Shown here piece after piece: positions 35,129 to 43,328 of a stretch of 64,000 bases of DNA. Each line of letters begins with the position of its first letter. Positions within the stretch are counted from its first letter, which is position 1. Source of the DNA: Gemmobacter sp. (GTDB lineage: Bacteria; Pseudomonadota; Alphaproteobacteria; Rhodobacterales; Rhodobacteraceae); contig NZ_JAUCBS010000013.1 in NCBI RefSeq assembly GCF_034676705.1, positions 2,646,501 through 2,710,500 of the forward strand, read 5' to 3'. The notes under the pieces are model-generated. The model saw only the letters and a program-made list of their open reading frames with translations. It ran no database searches and was not told the origin of the DNA. The translations under genes were made by a program, and so were the position numbers.

Positions 35129-36524
35129 ATGACCGCCACCCGCACCGAGACCGACAGCTTCGGTCCGCTAGACGTGCCCGCCGACAAGTATTGGGGCGCA
35201 CAGACCCAGCGGTCCATCATCAACTTTCCGATCGGCTGGGAACGCCAGCCGGTGCCGATCATCCGGGCGCTTGGCGTGATCAAGAAGGCCTGCGCACTGG
35301 TCAACAAGGCGCAGGGCGACATGCCGGCCGACCTGGCCGATGCCATCGCCGCCGCCGCGCAGGAAGTGATCGACGGCAAGTTCGACGACAACTTCCCGCT
35401 GGTGGTGTGGCAGACCGGATCGGGCACCCAGTCGAACATGAACGCGAACGAGGTGATCTCGAACCGCGCCATCGAGAGCTTGGGCGGCGTGATGGGCAGC
35501 AAGAAGCCCGTTCACCCCAACGACCATGTGAACATGGGCCAGTCCTCGAACGACACCTTCCCCACCGCCATGCACGTGGGCATCGCCATGCTGGCGCGCG
35601 ACGTGCTGCTGCCCGGACTGGAAAAGCTGCACAAGGCGCTGGTGGCAAAGTCCGAGGAATTCAAGGACATCATCAAGATCGGCCGCACCCATACCCAGGA
35701 TGCGACGCCGCTGACGCTGGGCCAGGAATTCGGCGGCTATGCCAAGCAGGTGGAACGCGGGATCGAACGGGTGAAGATGTGCCTGCCCCACATCTACGAA
35801 CTGGCGCAGGGCGGCACCGCCGTGGGCACCGGCCTGAACACCCGCGTCGGCTGGGATACAAGGGTCGCCGCGCAGATCGCCGAGATCACCGGCCTGCCCT
35901 TTGTCACCGCGCCGAACAAGTTCGAGGCGCTGGCGGCGCATGACGCCATGGTCATGTTCTCGGGCGCGCTGAAGACGGTGGCAGCCAGCCTGTTCAAGAT
36001 CGCCAACGACATGCGCCTGCTGGGTTCCGGCCCGCGCTCGGGCCTGGGCGAACTGATCCTGCCGGAAAACGAGCCGGGATCGTCGATCATGCCGGGCAAG
36101 GTCAACCCGACCCAGGCCGAGGCGCTGACCATGGTCTGCGCCCATGTCATGGGCAACGATGCCGCCGTCGGCTTTGCCGGCAGCCAGGGCCATTTCGAGC
36201 TGAACGTCTACAACCCGATGATGTCCTACAACGTGCTGCAATCCATGCAGCTCTTGGGCGATGCGGCCGGGTCGTTCACCGACAACATGGTCGTCGGCAC
36301 CCAGGCCAATATCGGCCGCATCGACAAGCTGATGAAGGAATTCGCTGATGCTGGTGACGGCACTGGCCCCGACCATCGGCTATGACAATGCGACCAAGGT
36401 GGCCAAGACCGCGCACAAGAACGGCACCACCCTGCGCGAAGAGGCGATCAACCTGGGCTTCGTCGATGGCGAGACCTTCGACCGCGTGGTGCGGCCCGAA
36501 GACATGATCAGCCCCAAGGGCTGA
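35129..36524 (+). pseudogene. fumC: Fumarate hydratase class II, frameshifted near the 3' end
   Basis: Interconverts fumarate and L-malate. The reading frame is intact for 404 codons, including the signature GSSIMPGKVNPTQAEALTM, then an extra T at 36341-36342 turns KE-SLMLVTALAPTIGYDNA into KEFADAGDGTG and stops at 36385. The downstream +1 frame (LVTALAPTIGYDNATKVAKT to ISPKG) runs to 36524. Removing one T gives a normal 464-residue FumC. No other fumarase is in the window. The loss of about 60 conserved residues would be costly, so a sequence error is likely. Confidence 0.9.
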
Positions 36525-36527
36525 CCC

Positions 36528-36746
36528 ATGGCCGAAATCATCAACCTGCGCATGGCGAAAAAGCAGGCGGCCCGCAAGGCAGCCAAGGCGCAGGGTGATG
36601 CAAATGCGGCCAGGTTCGGCCGCAGCAAGGCCGAAAGGGATCTGGATCGCGCGCGCAGCGAAAAGGCCGCGCGCGATCTGGATGCCCACAAGCGGGACCA
36701 GGCCGACAATCAAGACCCACCCCTCTCGGATCCGGGCCGCAGTTAA
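36528..36746 (+). CDS. DUF4169 family protein
   Basis: A 72-residue, highly charged, helical protein beginning MAEIINLRMAKKQAARKAAK with the RFGRSKAERD motif that defines DUF4169. No function is known; it is typically encoded directly after fumC in Rhodobacterales, as here with three bases between. The ATG follows an adequate purine-rich site within the fumC end. Confidence 0.9.
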   Translation: MAEIINLRMAKKQAARKAAKAQGDANAARFGRSKAERDLDRARSEKAARDLDAHKRDQADNQDPPLSDPGRS

Positions 36747-36757
36747 CCCGGCATTAA
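36743..36757 (+). promoter_or_regulatory. CtrA-type binding site
   Basis: TTAACCCGGCATTAA, a perfect TTAA-N7-TTAA match (followed by C, the extended consensus) to the site of the alphaproteobacterial cell-cycle regulator CtrA. It begins inside the last codon of the DUF4169 gene and lies 35 bases before the next ATG, near the -35 position for the 76-residue gene. TTAA tetramers are rare in this DNA, which makes a chance hit less likely. Confidence 0.65.
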
Positions 36758-36792
36758 CCGCAAGGCAGCACCATTCCCGCAGGAGGTGCCCC

Positions 36793-37023
36793 ATGACCGC
36801 CCTGCCCCATCACCTGGATGCCGATATCTGGCTGCTGCACATGTTCTCGTCGCAAGCCGCACGCGAAGGCGGTGTGATCCGCCGCAAAGTGCGCGACGTC
36901 GACCGTATCGTCGGGCGCGACGCCTTCGTCACCGAGATGCGCCGCCGCGGTTACCGCGTCTATGAAAATGCCGGCCAGTTCGTCATCTTCTGCAACCGAG
37001 AGGCCGTCCGCCGCGTGGTCTAG
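36793..37023 (+). CDS. Hypothetical 76-residue protein under a CtrA-type box
   Basis: A small basic protein (DADIWLLHMFSSQAAREGGV, RRRGYRVYENAGQFVIFCN) that I do not recognise with certainty. It has a near-perfect ribosome-binding site (AGGAGGTG) and its own upstream CtrA-type site. The C-terminal GYRVYENAGQFVIFCN looks like a beta-strand pair. Similar short proteins are common in Rhodobacterales, sometimes misnamed as anthranilate isomerases. Confidence 0.75.
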   Translation: MTALPHHLDADIWLLHMFSSQAAREGGVIRRKVRDVDRIVGRDAFVTEMRRRGYRVYENAGQFVIFCNREAVRRVV

Positions 37024-37185
37024 CGATTTCTTGCCAAGAAATCGCGCCGGGCCCTTGCAAGGGCCCGAACCGGAGTTTTGGCAAAACTCCGTCCCCGCCC
37101 GCCGCCCCTCGCAAAGCGATTTCTTCCCAAGAAATCGCAGCGGAGCCTTCACAGGCTCCGCGTCCCGGAGTTTTGCAAAACTCCG
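37024..37185. repeat. Cluster of six palindromes: two tandem sets of three modules
   Basis: Each set holds module A (CGATTTCTT / AAGAAATCG: 37024-37044 and 37117-37137), a GC module B (GGGCCCTTGCAAGGGCCC at 37049-37066; CGGAGCCT / AGGCTCCG at 37141-37160) and module C (CGGAGTTTTG / CAAAACTCCG: 37071-37091 and 37166-37185). All are perfect or one base off. It sits between the convergent 76-residue and HNGGP-protein genes, so it can terminate both. Module C is known to me as a dispersed palindrome in Rhodobacteraceae. Confidence 0.85.
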
Positions 37186-37195
37186 GTCTGCCCGG

Positions 37196-37750
37196 TCAAG
37201 AGGCGCGGGCGAAATACCGATCCGCCGGGATCATCCCCGCCAGCTTGCCCGCTGCAAGCCATTCCCGTTCCCATGGCGCGTCGGATGCGATCAGCACCAC
37301 CTGATCGCCGGGCAGCCGGCCCATTGCGCTGCGCAGCGCGGCCGCGGACTGGCCAAAGGCGGCATAGGGCCGGGGCGCGGCATGGGCGGCATCCAGCAGC
37401 GTGACATTGGCCGCGGCCAGCCGGTCCGGTGCCAGGCCCTGGGCCAGGGCGATCCGTCCCGCCAGCACCGCCCCCAGCCGCGCGGCTTCGGGGGCGGGAA
37501 TGCGGGCAGCCGCATCAATCCGCAGCGCATTCGATGAAAACAGGAAGGCGATGATGTCATGCCCGGTCGCGGCACGGACGCCAGCATAGGTCTTGTAGTC
37601 CAGCCCAAGTTCCGCCGCGCGCTTTACCCGCAGGCGCACCACCTCGATCGGCAGCACCGGCAACAGGCGCGCGCGCGCCGCTGTCCAGCAATGCGTACGC
37701 CAGGCGACGCCCGCCATCTCTGGTCCGCCGTTGTGCCCGATCCCTGCCAT
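37196..37750 (-). CDS. Hypothetical protein with an N-terminal GIGHNGGP motif
   Basis: A 184-residue protein of no recognised family. It begins MAGIGHNGGPEMAGVAWRTH, continues with a basic helical segment (VVRLRVKRAAELGLDYKTYAGVRAATGHDIIAFLFSSNAL) and ends with a Rossmann-like strand (VVLIASDAPWEREW). The GHNGGP start recurs on unrelated alphaproteobacterial proteins. The ATG at 37750 has AGGGG six bases upstream. No signal peptide. Confidence 0.75.
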   Translation of the reverse strand: MAGIGHNGGPEMAGVAWRTHCWTAARARLLPVLPIEVVRLRVKRAAELGLDYKTYAGVRAATGHDIIAFLFSSNALRIDAAARIPAPEAARLGAVLAGRIALAQGLAPDRLAAANVTLLDAAHAAPRPYAAFGQSAAALRSAMGRLPGDQVVLIASDAPWEREWLAAGKLAGMIPADRYFARAS

Positions 37751-37842
37751 GGCCATCCCCTGCCTGACCCCATGCGCCAAGTCTTGCACCGGCGGGTCGC
37801 ACACGGCAAGGTCTGCGCGATGCCCCCACCCCAGACGGTCCC

Positions 37843-38067
37843 ATGTCCAGCCGCCCTGCCAAACATTCGATCACGCTGCACGGCCACCGCACCAGCGTTT
37901 CGCTGGAGACGGAATTCTGGCAGGCGCTGCAAGAGATTGCGGCTGCCGAAGGTCGCCCGCTGGCCGCACTGGCGGCCGAGATCGACGCCGCCCGCGCGCC
38001 CGATACCGGCCTTGCCACCGCCATGCGGCTGCATGTGCTGCGCCATTTCCGCAACAGGGCAGGCTAG
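37843..38067 (+). CDS. Ribbon-helix-helix domain protein
   Basis: A 74-residue protein with the pattern of RHH_4 DNA-binding proteins: a short strand HSITLHGHRTSVSLE, then helices FWQALQEIAAAEGRPLAALAAEID. It is probably a dimeric transcriptional regulator. It is divergent from the HNGGP protein and upstream of the Tad locus; targets unknown. Confidence 0.85.
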   Translation: MSSRPAKHSITLHGHRTSVSLETEFWQALQEIAAAEGRPLAALAAEIDAARAPDTGLATAMRLHVLRHFRNRAG

Positions 38068-38284
38068 TCCCGGGCGGAATCTGGTGCAAACACCCTGGCC
38101 TGCCACCACATCTGGGGCATCCCCCGGCGGCAAGCGCAGGTAGTTCACCCACCCACCGCCGGAGCAATGCGTTGAATCTTGCAATGATTCGCCAGTTCAT
38201 GCAGAGTGGTCGCCAAATCGAGTAAGAAAATCCTTGAACCGGGCGCAGATCCGGTGGGCAGTGGTGATCGGAGAGGCGGGTCAC

Positions 38285-39709
38285 ATGAGTATCAGAAGGA
38301 TCGGGCAGGCCAGCCTGATGGGGTTTTCGCTGGCCTTGGCCATGGCGCCGCAGGTGGCCATGTCGGAAAGCATCCGTGTCATGCGGGGCGAGGCGGCATC
38401 GGCCTTGCAGGTTCCCATGAACCGCGCAGTGGTGGTCGAAAGCGACACGCCCTTTGCCGAACTGTCCATCGCCAACCCCGGCATCGCCGATATTTCCACC
38501 CTGTCGGATCGGTCGATCTATGTGCTGGGCAAGACGCCGGGGCGCACCACGCTGACGCTGCTGTCGGCCGACGGGCGGCTGATTTCCAACGTCGAGGTGC
38601 AGGTCACCCCCGACATCGCCGAATTCAAGGAACGCCTGCGCCAGATTCTGCCCACCGAAAAGATCGAGGTGCGCACGGCCAATGACGGGATCGTCATGTC
38701 GGGCGTCGTCTCCTCGATCGCGCGGCTGGACCGGGCGCTTGATCTGGCGGAACGCTATGCCCCCGGGCGGGTGTCCAACCTGATGAGCGTGGGGGGCACC
38801 CAGCAGGTGATGCTGAAGGTGCGGTTTGCCGAAATGCAGCGGTCGGTGTCGAAGTCGCTCTCGGCCTCGCTGGCAGCACAGGGCACGGCGGGGCGCACCG
38901 GGATAGTGGGCGGCACCGGCGGCTTTACCGGCAGCGGCGCCGTCGGCACGGTGTTCAACAGCGGCACCTTCCCGATCAACGCCGAAAGCGCCGGCGCGCT
39001 TGGCCTGGGCTTTTCGGCCGGCTCGATGCAGTTCGCCGTGCTGCTGGAGGCGCTGGAATCCAAGGGCGTCGTCCGCACCCTGGCCGAACCGAACCTGACC
39101 GCCCTGTCGGGGCAAGAGGCCAAGTTTCTGGCGGGCGGAGAATATCCCATTCCGGTGCGCGACGACGATGGCGGCATCAGCGTGGTCTACAAGCCGTTCG
39201 GGGTAGAGCTGAACTTTACCCCCCGCGTGGTCGATGGCGATGCCATCAACCTGACGATCAACGCGGCCGTGTCGGCCATCGACAGTTCGGTTGCCGTGCA
39301 GGCCTCGGGCATTTCCGTCAACGGGTTCAAGCGGCGCGAAACCTCGACCACGGTCGAAATGCGCGATGGCGAAAGCTTTGCCATTGCCGGCCTGTTGCAG
39401 GACGACTTCCGCAACCTCAAGGGTCAGGTGCCATGGCTGGGGGATATCCCGATCCTGGGCGCGCTGTTCCGGTCGGCCGATTACAGCCGCGAACAGTCGG
39501 AACTGGTGATCATCGTCACCCCGCATCTTGTGACCCCGACGCGGGGCGAGGCGCTGGCCCTGCCGACCGACCGGGTGCGCCTGCCATCGGAAAAGGAATT
39601 CTTCCTGTTCGGCAAGGTCGCGGGCGACAACCGCAGGGCGCCCAAGGGCGCGGCCGGCGAAGTGGCCCGGCAGGATTTCACCGCCCCCTATGGCTATGTG
39701 ATGGAGTAA
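38285..39709 (+). CDS. cpaC: Tad pilus secretin CpaC/RcpA
   Basis: Outer-membrane secretin of the Flp/Tad pilus. The 474 residues have a signal peptide (IGQASLMGFSLALAMAPQVAMS), an N-terminal BON/pilus-assembly domain (VPMNRAVVVESDTPFAELSIANPGIADI) and the C-terminal secretin domain with VPWLGDIPILGALFRS and ELVIIVTPHLV. The ATG at 38285 follows GGAGAGG. The usual upstream neighbours, pilin flp and cpaB, are not here; the 217 bases before it show nothing obvious. Confidence 0.94.
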   Translation: MSIRRIGQASLMGFSLALAMAPQVAMSESIRVMRGEAASALQVPMNRAVVVESDTPFAELSIANPGIADISTLSDRSIYVLGKTPGRTTLTLLSADGRLISNVEVQVTPDIAEFKERLRQILPTEKIEVRTANDGIVMSGVVSSIARLDRALDLAERYAPGRVSNLMSVGGTQQVMLKVRFAEMQRSVSKSLSASLAAQGTAGRTGIVGGTGGFTGSGAVGTVFNSGTFPINAESAGALGLGFSAGSMQFAVLLEALESKGVVRTLAEPNLTALSGQEAKFLAGGEYPIPVRDDDGGISVVYKPFGVELNFTPRVVDGDAINLTINAAVSAIDSSVAVQASGISVNGFKRRETSTTVEMRDGESFAIAGLLQDDFRNLKGQVPWLGDIPILGALFRSADYSREQSELVIIVTPHLVTPTRGEALALPTDRVRLPSEKEFFLFGKVAGDNRRAPKGAAGEVARQDFTAPYGYVME

Positions 39710-39714
39710 GCGCC

Positions 39715-40359
39715 ATGGCCTTTCCGCTGCGCGCCTCTGTCGCTGCCCTTGCGCTGGTTGCCCTGACCGCCTGCGCCGACCACGAAAGCGGGGCCGAGCT
39801 TTCGACCACCGGCTTCGGCGATGCCACCATGAACAACACCATGATCCAGTCCGGCGAAAAGGACTATGTCATGGATCTGGCCGGCCGCTTTTCGCGCGAG
39901 GTGCCGGATACGGTCAACTTCGCCTTCAATTCGGCGGTGCTGGATGGACAGGCGCAGGAAATCCTGCGCCGGCAGGCCCATTGGATCCGCCAGTTCCCCG
40001 AAGTGCGGTTCCGGGTGTTCGGCCATACCGACCTGGTGGGATCGAACGCCTACAACAAGACGCTGGGGCTGCGCCGCGCGCAGGCCGTGGTCGCCTATCT
40101 GGGCACGCAGGGCATCAGCCGGTCGCGGCTGGAGGCGATGGTCAGCTATGGCAAGACCCGCCCGCTGATCCAGACCACCAACGAGGAACGCCAGAACCGC
40201 CGCACGGTGACCGAGGTCAGCGGCTTCGTCAAACGCCACCCGACGGTGATGAACGGCAAATATGCCGAAGTGGTGTTCCGCGAATATGTCAAGTCGGCCG
40301 AATGGCGGCATCCGCCGAACAAACCTGTCTCGGTGCAGGTGACCGAGGCACCCGAATAA
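39715..40359 (+). CDS. OmpA-family lipoprotein of the Tad locus
   Basis: A 214-residue protein with a lipobox (ALTAC) and an OmpA C-terminal peptidoglycan-binding domain (VNFAFNSAVLDGQAQEILRRQA ... FGHTDLVGSNAYNKTLGLRRAQAVVAYL). It follows cpaC by five bases and occupies the place held by cpaD in other loci. It probably anchors the secretin to the cell wall, by context. A terminator follows. Confidence 0.88.
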   Translation: MAFPLRASVAALALVALTACADHESGAELSTTGFGDATMNNTMIQSGEKDYVMDLAGRFSREVPDTVNFAFNSAVLDGQAQEILRRQAHWIRQFPEVRFRVFGHTDLVGSNAYNKTLGLRRAQAVVAYLGTQGISRSRLEAMVSYGKTRPLIQTTNEERQNRRTVTEVSGFVKRHPTVMNGKYAEVVFREYVKSAEWRHPPNKPVSVQVTEAPE

Positions 40360-40385
40360 CACAGGCCACAACTGAACGGACTTCT

Positions 40386-40415
40386 GGCGCGGACCGCAAG
40401 GCTCCGCGCCTTTTT
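40386..40415 (+). terminator. Rho-independent terminator between ompA-like and cpaE
   Basis: GGCGCGGA and TCCGCGCC arms around a nine-base loop, then TTTTT. A second small hairpin (ATTGGGG / CCCCAAT, 40434-40456) follows. It suggests cpaC-ompA and cpaE onward are separate units, or that read-through is limited. The rest of 40360-40585 shows no gene. Confidence 0.85.
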
Positions 40416-40585
40416 GCACAGAAAATACCGAATATTGGGGATTTTTTGGCCCCAATCTCGCCACCATTGCACGCGAATTTGCCAGGAAGAAGAGCAGCGC
40501 GCGGCACCCCGAGTCGCGCGGGGTCAGGCAGGGACGGCACGTCGCACGTGCTGCCGGCAGGGCCCCGGAAACCGAGGATTGGCGT

Positions 40586-41860
40586 ATGGCAAGCGTGGCC
40601 CAACTGCATCCCGAACCGGCCCCCGTGGTGGCCTGCACCGTCTCGCGCGATGTGCAGAACTTTGACCTGCTGATCGAGGACATGGAAAGCGAGCTGGGCG
40701 AAAGCTGGGGCGACCTGTCCTTTGCCGATGCGCTGGCCTTCTTTGACCAGCCCGAGGCGGGATCACTGGAATTCATCGCCGTCGCCGTCGATGCCGAAGA
40801 CGAAATCGACCTGCCGCTGATTTCATCCGTCGTCACTGCCGCGCGCGACAAGGGGATCCGCGTGATCCTGGTCGCCGACCAGATGAGCCCGGCCAGCCTG
40901 CACCAGCTGTTGCGGCTGGGGGCCGAGGATTTCGTGCCCTATCCCCTGCCCGAAGGCGCGCTGCATGATGCGGTGGAACGGCTGCGCCGCCCCGCCGCGC
41001 CGCAGGTGATGACCGACCCTGCCGCCACCGCCACCGCCAGCCCGGCGCAGGTGCAACCCAGCTTCAAGGCCAAGGGCGACCGCGACGGGGTGATCCTGCC
41101 GGTGCATGGGCTGGCAGGCGGCGTCGGGTCCACATCCTTCGCGGTCAACCTGGCATGGGAACTGGCGACGATTTCCCGCACCGATGCCCCGCGGGTCTGC
41201 ATCATCGACCTGGATTTCCAGTTCGGATCCGTCGCGACCTATCTGGATCTGCCGCGCCGCGATCAGGTGTTCGAGATCCTGTCCGATACCGCATCCATCG
41301 ACAGCGACACCTTCGTGCAGTCGATGCTGACCTTCAACGAAAAGCTGCATGTCTTCACCTCTCCGGCCGACATGCTGCCGCTGGATTTCGCCACGGCCGA
41401 CGATATCAACCGTGTGCTGGGCATGGCGCGGGCCAACTTCGATTTCGTGATCGTGGACATGCCCAAGGCCATCGTCCACTGGACCGAAACCGTGCTGTCG
41501 CAGGCGCATGTGTATTTCGCCCTGATCGAACTGGACATGCGCAGCGCCCAGAACGCCCTGCGCATGGTCCGCGCGCTGAAGGCGGAAAACCTGCCGCATG
41601 AAAAGCTGCGCTTTGCGCTGAACCGCGCACCGGGCTTTACCGACCTGTCGGGCAAGAGCCGGGCCAAGCGGCTGGCCGAAAGCCTGTCGATCGAGATCGA
41701 GGTGATGCTGCCCGATGGCGGCAAGCAGGTCACGCAATCGAACGACCATGGCCTGCCACTGGCCGAGAACGCCGCGAAGAACCCGCTGCGCAAGGAAATC
41801 CAGAAGCTCGCCAAGCAGATCAGCGACCTGAACAAGGCCGTCGAAACCGCCCGCAAGTAA
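40586..41860 (+). CDS. cpaE: Tad pilus assembly ATPase-like protein CpaE/TadZ
   Basis: A 424-residue localisation factor of the Tad system. The N-terminal half resembles a response-regulator receiver (IRVILVADQMSPASLHQLLRLGAEDFVPYPLPEG), and the C-terminal half is a MinD/ParA-like ATPase. Its deviant Walker A reads LAGGVGSTSFAVNLAWEL, with Ser and no Lys where ParA has KGGxGKT, as in degenerate TadZ proteins; DLDFQFGSVATYLDLP is Walker A'. It is followed by cpaF after ten bases. Confidence 0.92.
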   Translation: MASVAQLHPEPAPVVACTVSRDVQNFDLLIEDMESELGESWGDLSFADALAFFDQPEAGSLEFIAVAVDAEDEIDLPLISSVVTAARDKGIRVILVADQMSPASLHQLLRLGAEDFVPYPLPEGALHDAVERLRRPAAPQVMTDPAATATASPAQVQPSFKAKGDRDGVILPVHGLAGGVGSTSFAVNLAWELATISRTDAPRVCIIDLDFQFGSVATYLDLPRRDQVFEILSDTASIDSDTFVQSMLTFNEKLHVFTSPADMLPLDFATADDINRVLGMARANFDFVIVDMPKAIVHWTETVLSQAHVYFALIELDMRSAQNALRMVRALKAENLPHEKLRFALNRAPGFTDLSGKSRAKRLAESLSIEIEVMLPDGGKQVTQSNDHGLPLAENAAKNPLRKEIQKLAKQISDLNKAVETARK

Positions 41861-41870
41861 GGGACTGCCC

Positions 41871-43319
41871 ATGTTTTCGCGCTATCGCAAATCCGGCACC
41901 GACAAGCCCGCGCAGGCCACCGTCAGCGCCGAAACCGCCGTGGCCCCGCCCAAGGCGTTGCCGGGCCGCGCGCCGCTGGCCACCCTGCGCCCGCAGGTGA
42001 CGCCGGTGGTGCCGTCGGCCCAGGCGGTCGCGGCGGACAAGGACAAGAAGCGCAAGGAACGGCTGGGCGAACTGAAGGTCGAACTGCACAAGCGCCTGCT
42101 GGAAAACCTGAACCTGTCGGCGCTGGAACATGCCGCCGAAGCCGACCTGCGGTCGGAAATCGCCGACATCTCGAACGAGGCGCTGTCGGAACTGTCGGTC
42201 GTGCTGAACAAGGAAGACCGCAGCCAGCTGTATCAGGAACTGTATGACGAGGTGATGGGCCTTGGCCCCATCGAGCCGCTGCTGAAGGACGATACGGTCA
42301 ACGACATCCTGATCAACGGCCCGCAACAGATTTTCATCGAACGGGCCGGCAAGCTGATGCTGTCGGACATCACCTTCAAGGATGAAAAGCATCTGCTGCG
42401 GATCATCGACAAGATCGTGTCGGCGGTGGGTCGGCGGGTCGATGAATCGAACCCTTATGTCGACGCCCGCTTGCAGGACGGCAGCCGCTTCAACGCCATG
42501 GTGCCGCCGGTGGCGGTGGATGGCAGCCTGGTGTCGATCCGCAAGTTCAAGAAGGACAAGCTCAAGATCGAGGATCTGGTCCGCTTCGGCGCCTTTACCG
42601 AGGAAATGGCGGCCTATCTGCAAGCCGCGGTGGCAACCCGGCTGAACGTGATCGTGTCGGGCGGCACGGGGTCGGGGAAAACCACCACGCTGAACGCGCT
42701 GTCCAGCTTCATCGACAACCACGAACGCATCCTGACCATCGAGGATACGGCCGAACTGCAACTGCAACAGACCCATGTCGGCCGCATGGAAAGCCGGCCT
42801 GCGAACGTGGAAGGCAAGGGCGCCGTCACCCAGCGCGACTGCCTGCGCAACGCGCTGCGGATGCGCCCCGACCGCATCATCGTGGGCGAAACCCGTGGCG
42901 AGGAAGTGATCGACATGTTGCAGGCCATGAACACCGGCCACGACGGATCCATGACCACGATCCACGCCAACAACGCCCGCGATGCGGTGTCGCGCCTGGA
43001 AAACATGGTCGCCATGTCGGGCATCGAAATGCCGCTCAAGGCGATGCGCGCCCAGATCGCATCGGCCGTCAACCTGATCGTGCAGGCCAGCCGGTTGCAG
43101 GACGGCAGCCGCCGCATGACCTCGATCACCGAGATTACCGGCATGGAGGGCGAGGTGATCTCGATGCAGGAAATCTTCCGCTATGAACGCCTGGGCATCG
43201 CCCCCGACGGCAAGATCATCGGCCGGTTCAACGCCACCGGCGTTCGGTCCTATTATTCGGAACGCTTCAAGCAGTGGGGCTACGACCTGCCCGCCTCCAT
43301 CTACGAACCCCTGCCGTAA
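41871..43319 (+). CDS. cpaF: Tad pilus secretion ATPase CpaF/TadA
   Basis: Hexameric type II/IV secretion ATPase that powers Flp pilus assembly and retraction. The 482 residues have a disordered N-terminus, an N-terminal helical domain (LYDEVMGLGPIEPLLKDDTVNDILINGP), Walker A GGTGSGKTTTLNAL, an Asp box near TIEDTAELQL, Walker B MRPDRIIVGETRGEE, and the His box HANNARDAVSRLE. Confidence 0.96.
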   Translation: MFSRYRKSGTDKPAQATVSAETAVAPPKALPGRAPLATLRPQVTPVVPSAQAVAADKDKKRKERLGELKVELHKRLLENLNLSALEHAAEADLRSEIADISNEALSELSVVLNKEDRSQLYQELYDEVMGLGPIEPLLKDDTVNDILINGPQQIFIERAGKLMLSDITFKDEKHLLRIIDKIVSAVGRRVDESNPYVDARLQDGSRFNAMVPPVAVDGSLVSIRKFKKDKLKIEDLVRFGAFTEEMAAYLQAAVATRLNVIVSGGTGSGKTTTLNALSSFIDNHERILTIEDTAELQLQQTHVGRMESRPANVEGKGAVTQRDCLRNALRMRPDRIIVGETRGEEVIDMLQAMNTGHDGSMTTIHANNARDAVSRLENMVAMSGIEMPLKAMRAQIASAVNLIVQASRLQDGSRRMTSITEITGMEGEVISMQEIFRYERLGIAPDGKIIGRFNATGVRSYYSERFKQWGYDLPASIYEPLP

Positions 43320-43328
43320 GGACGCATC

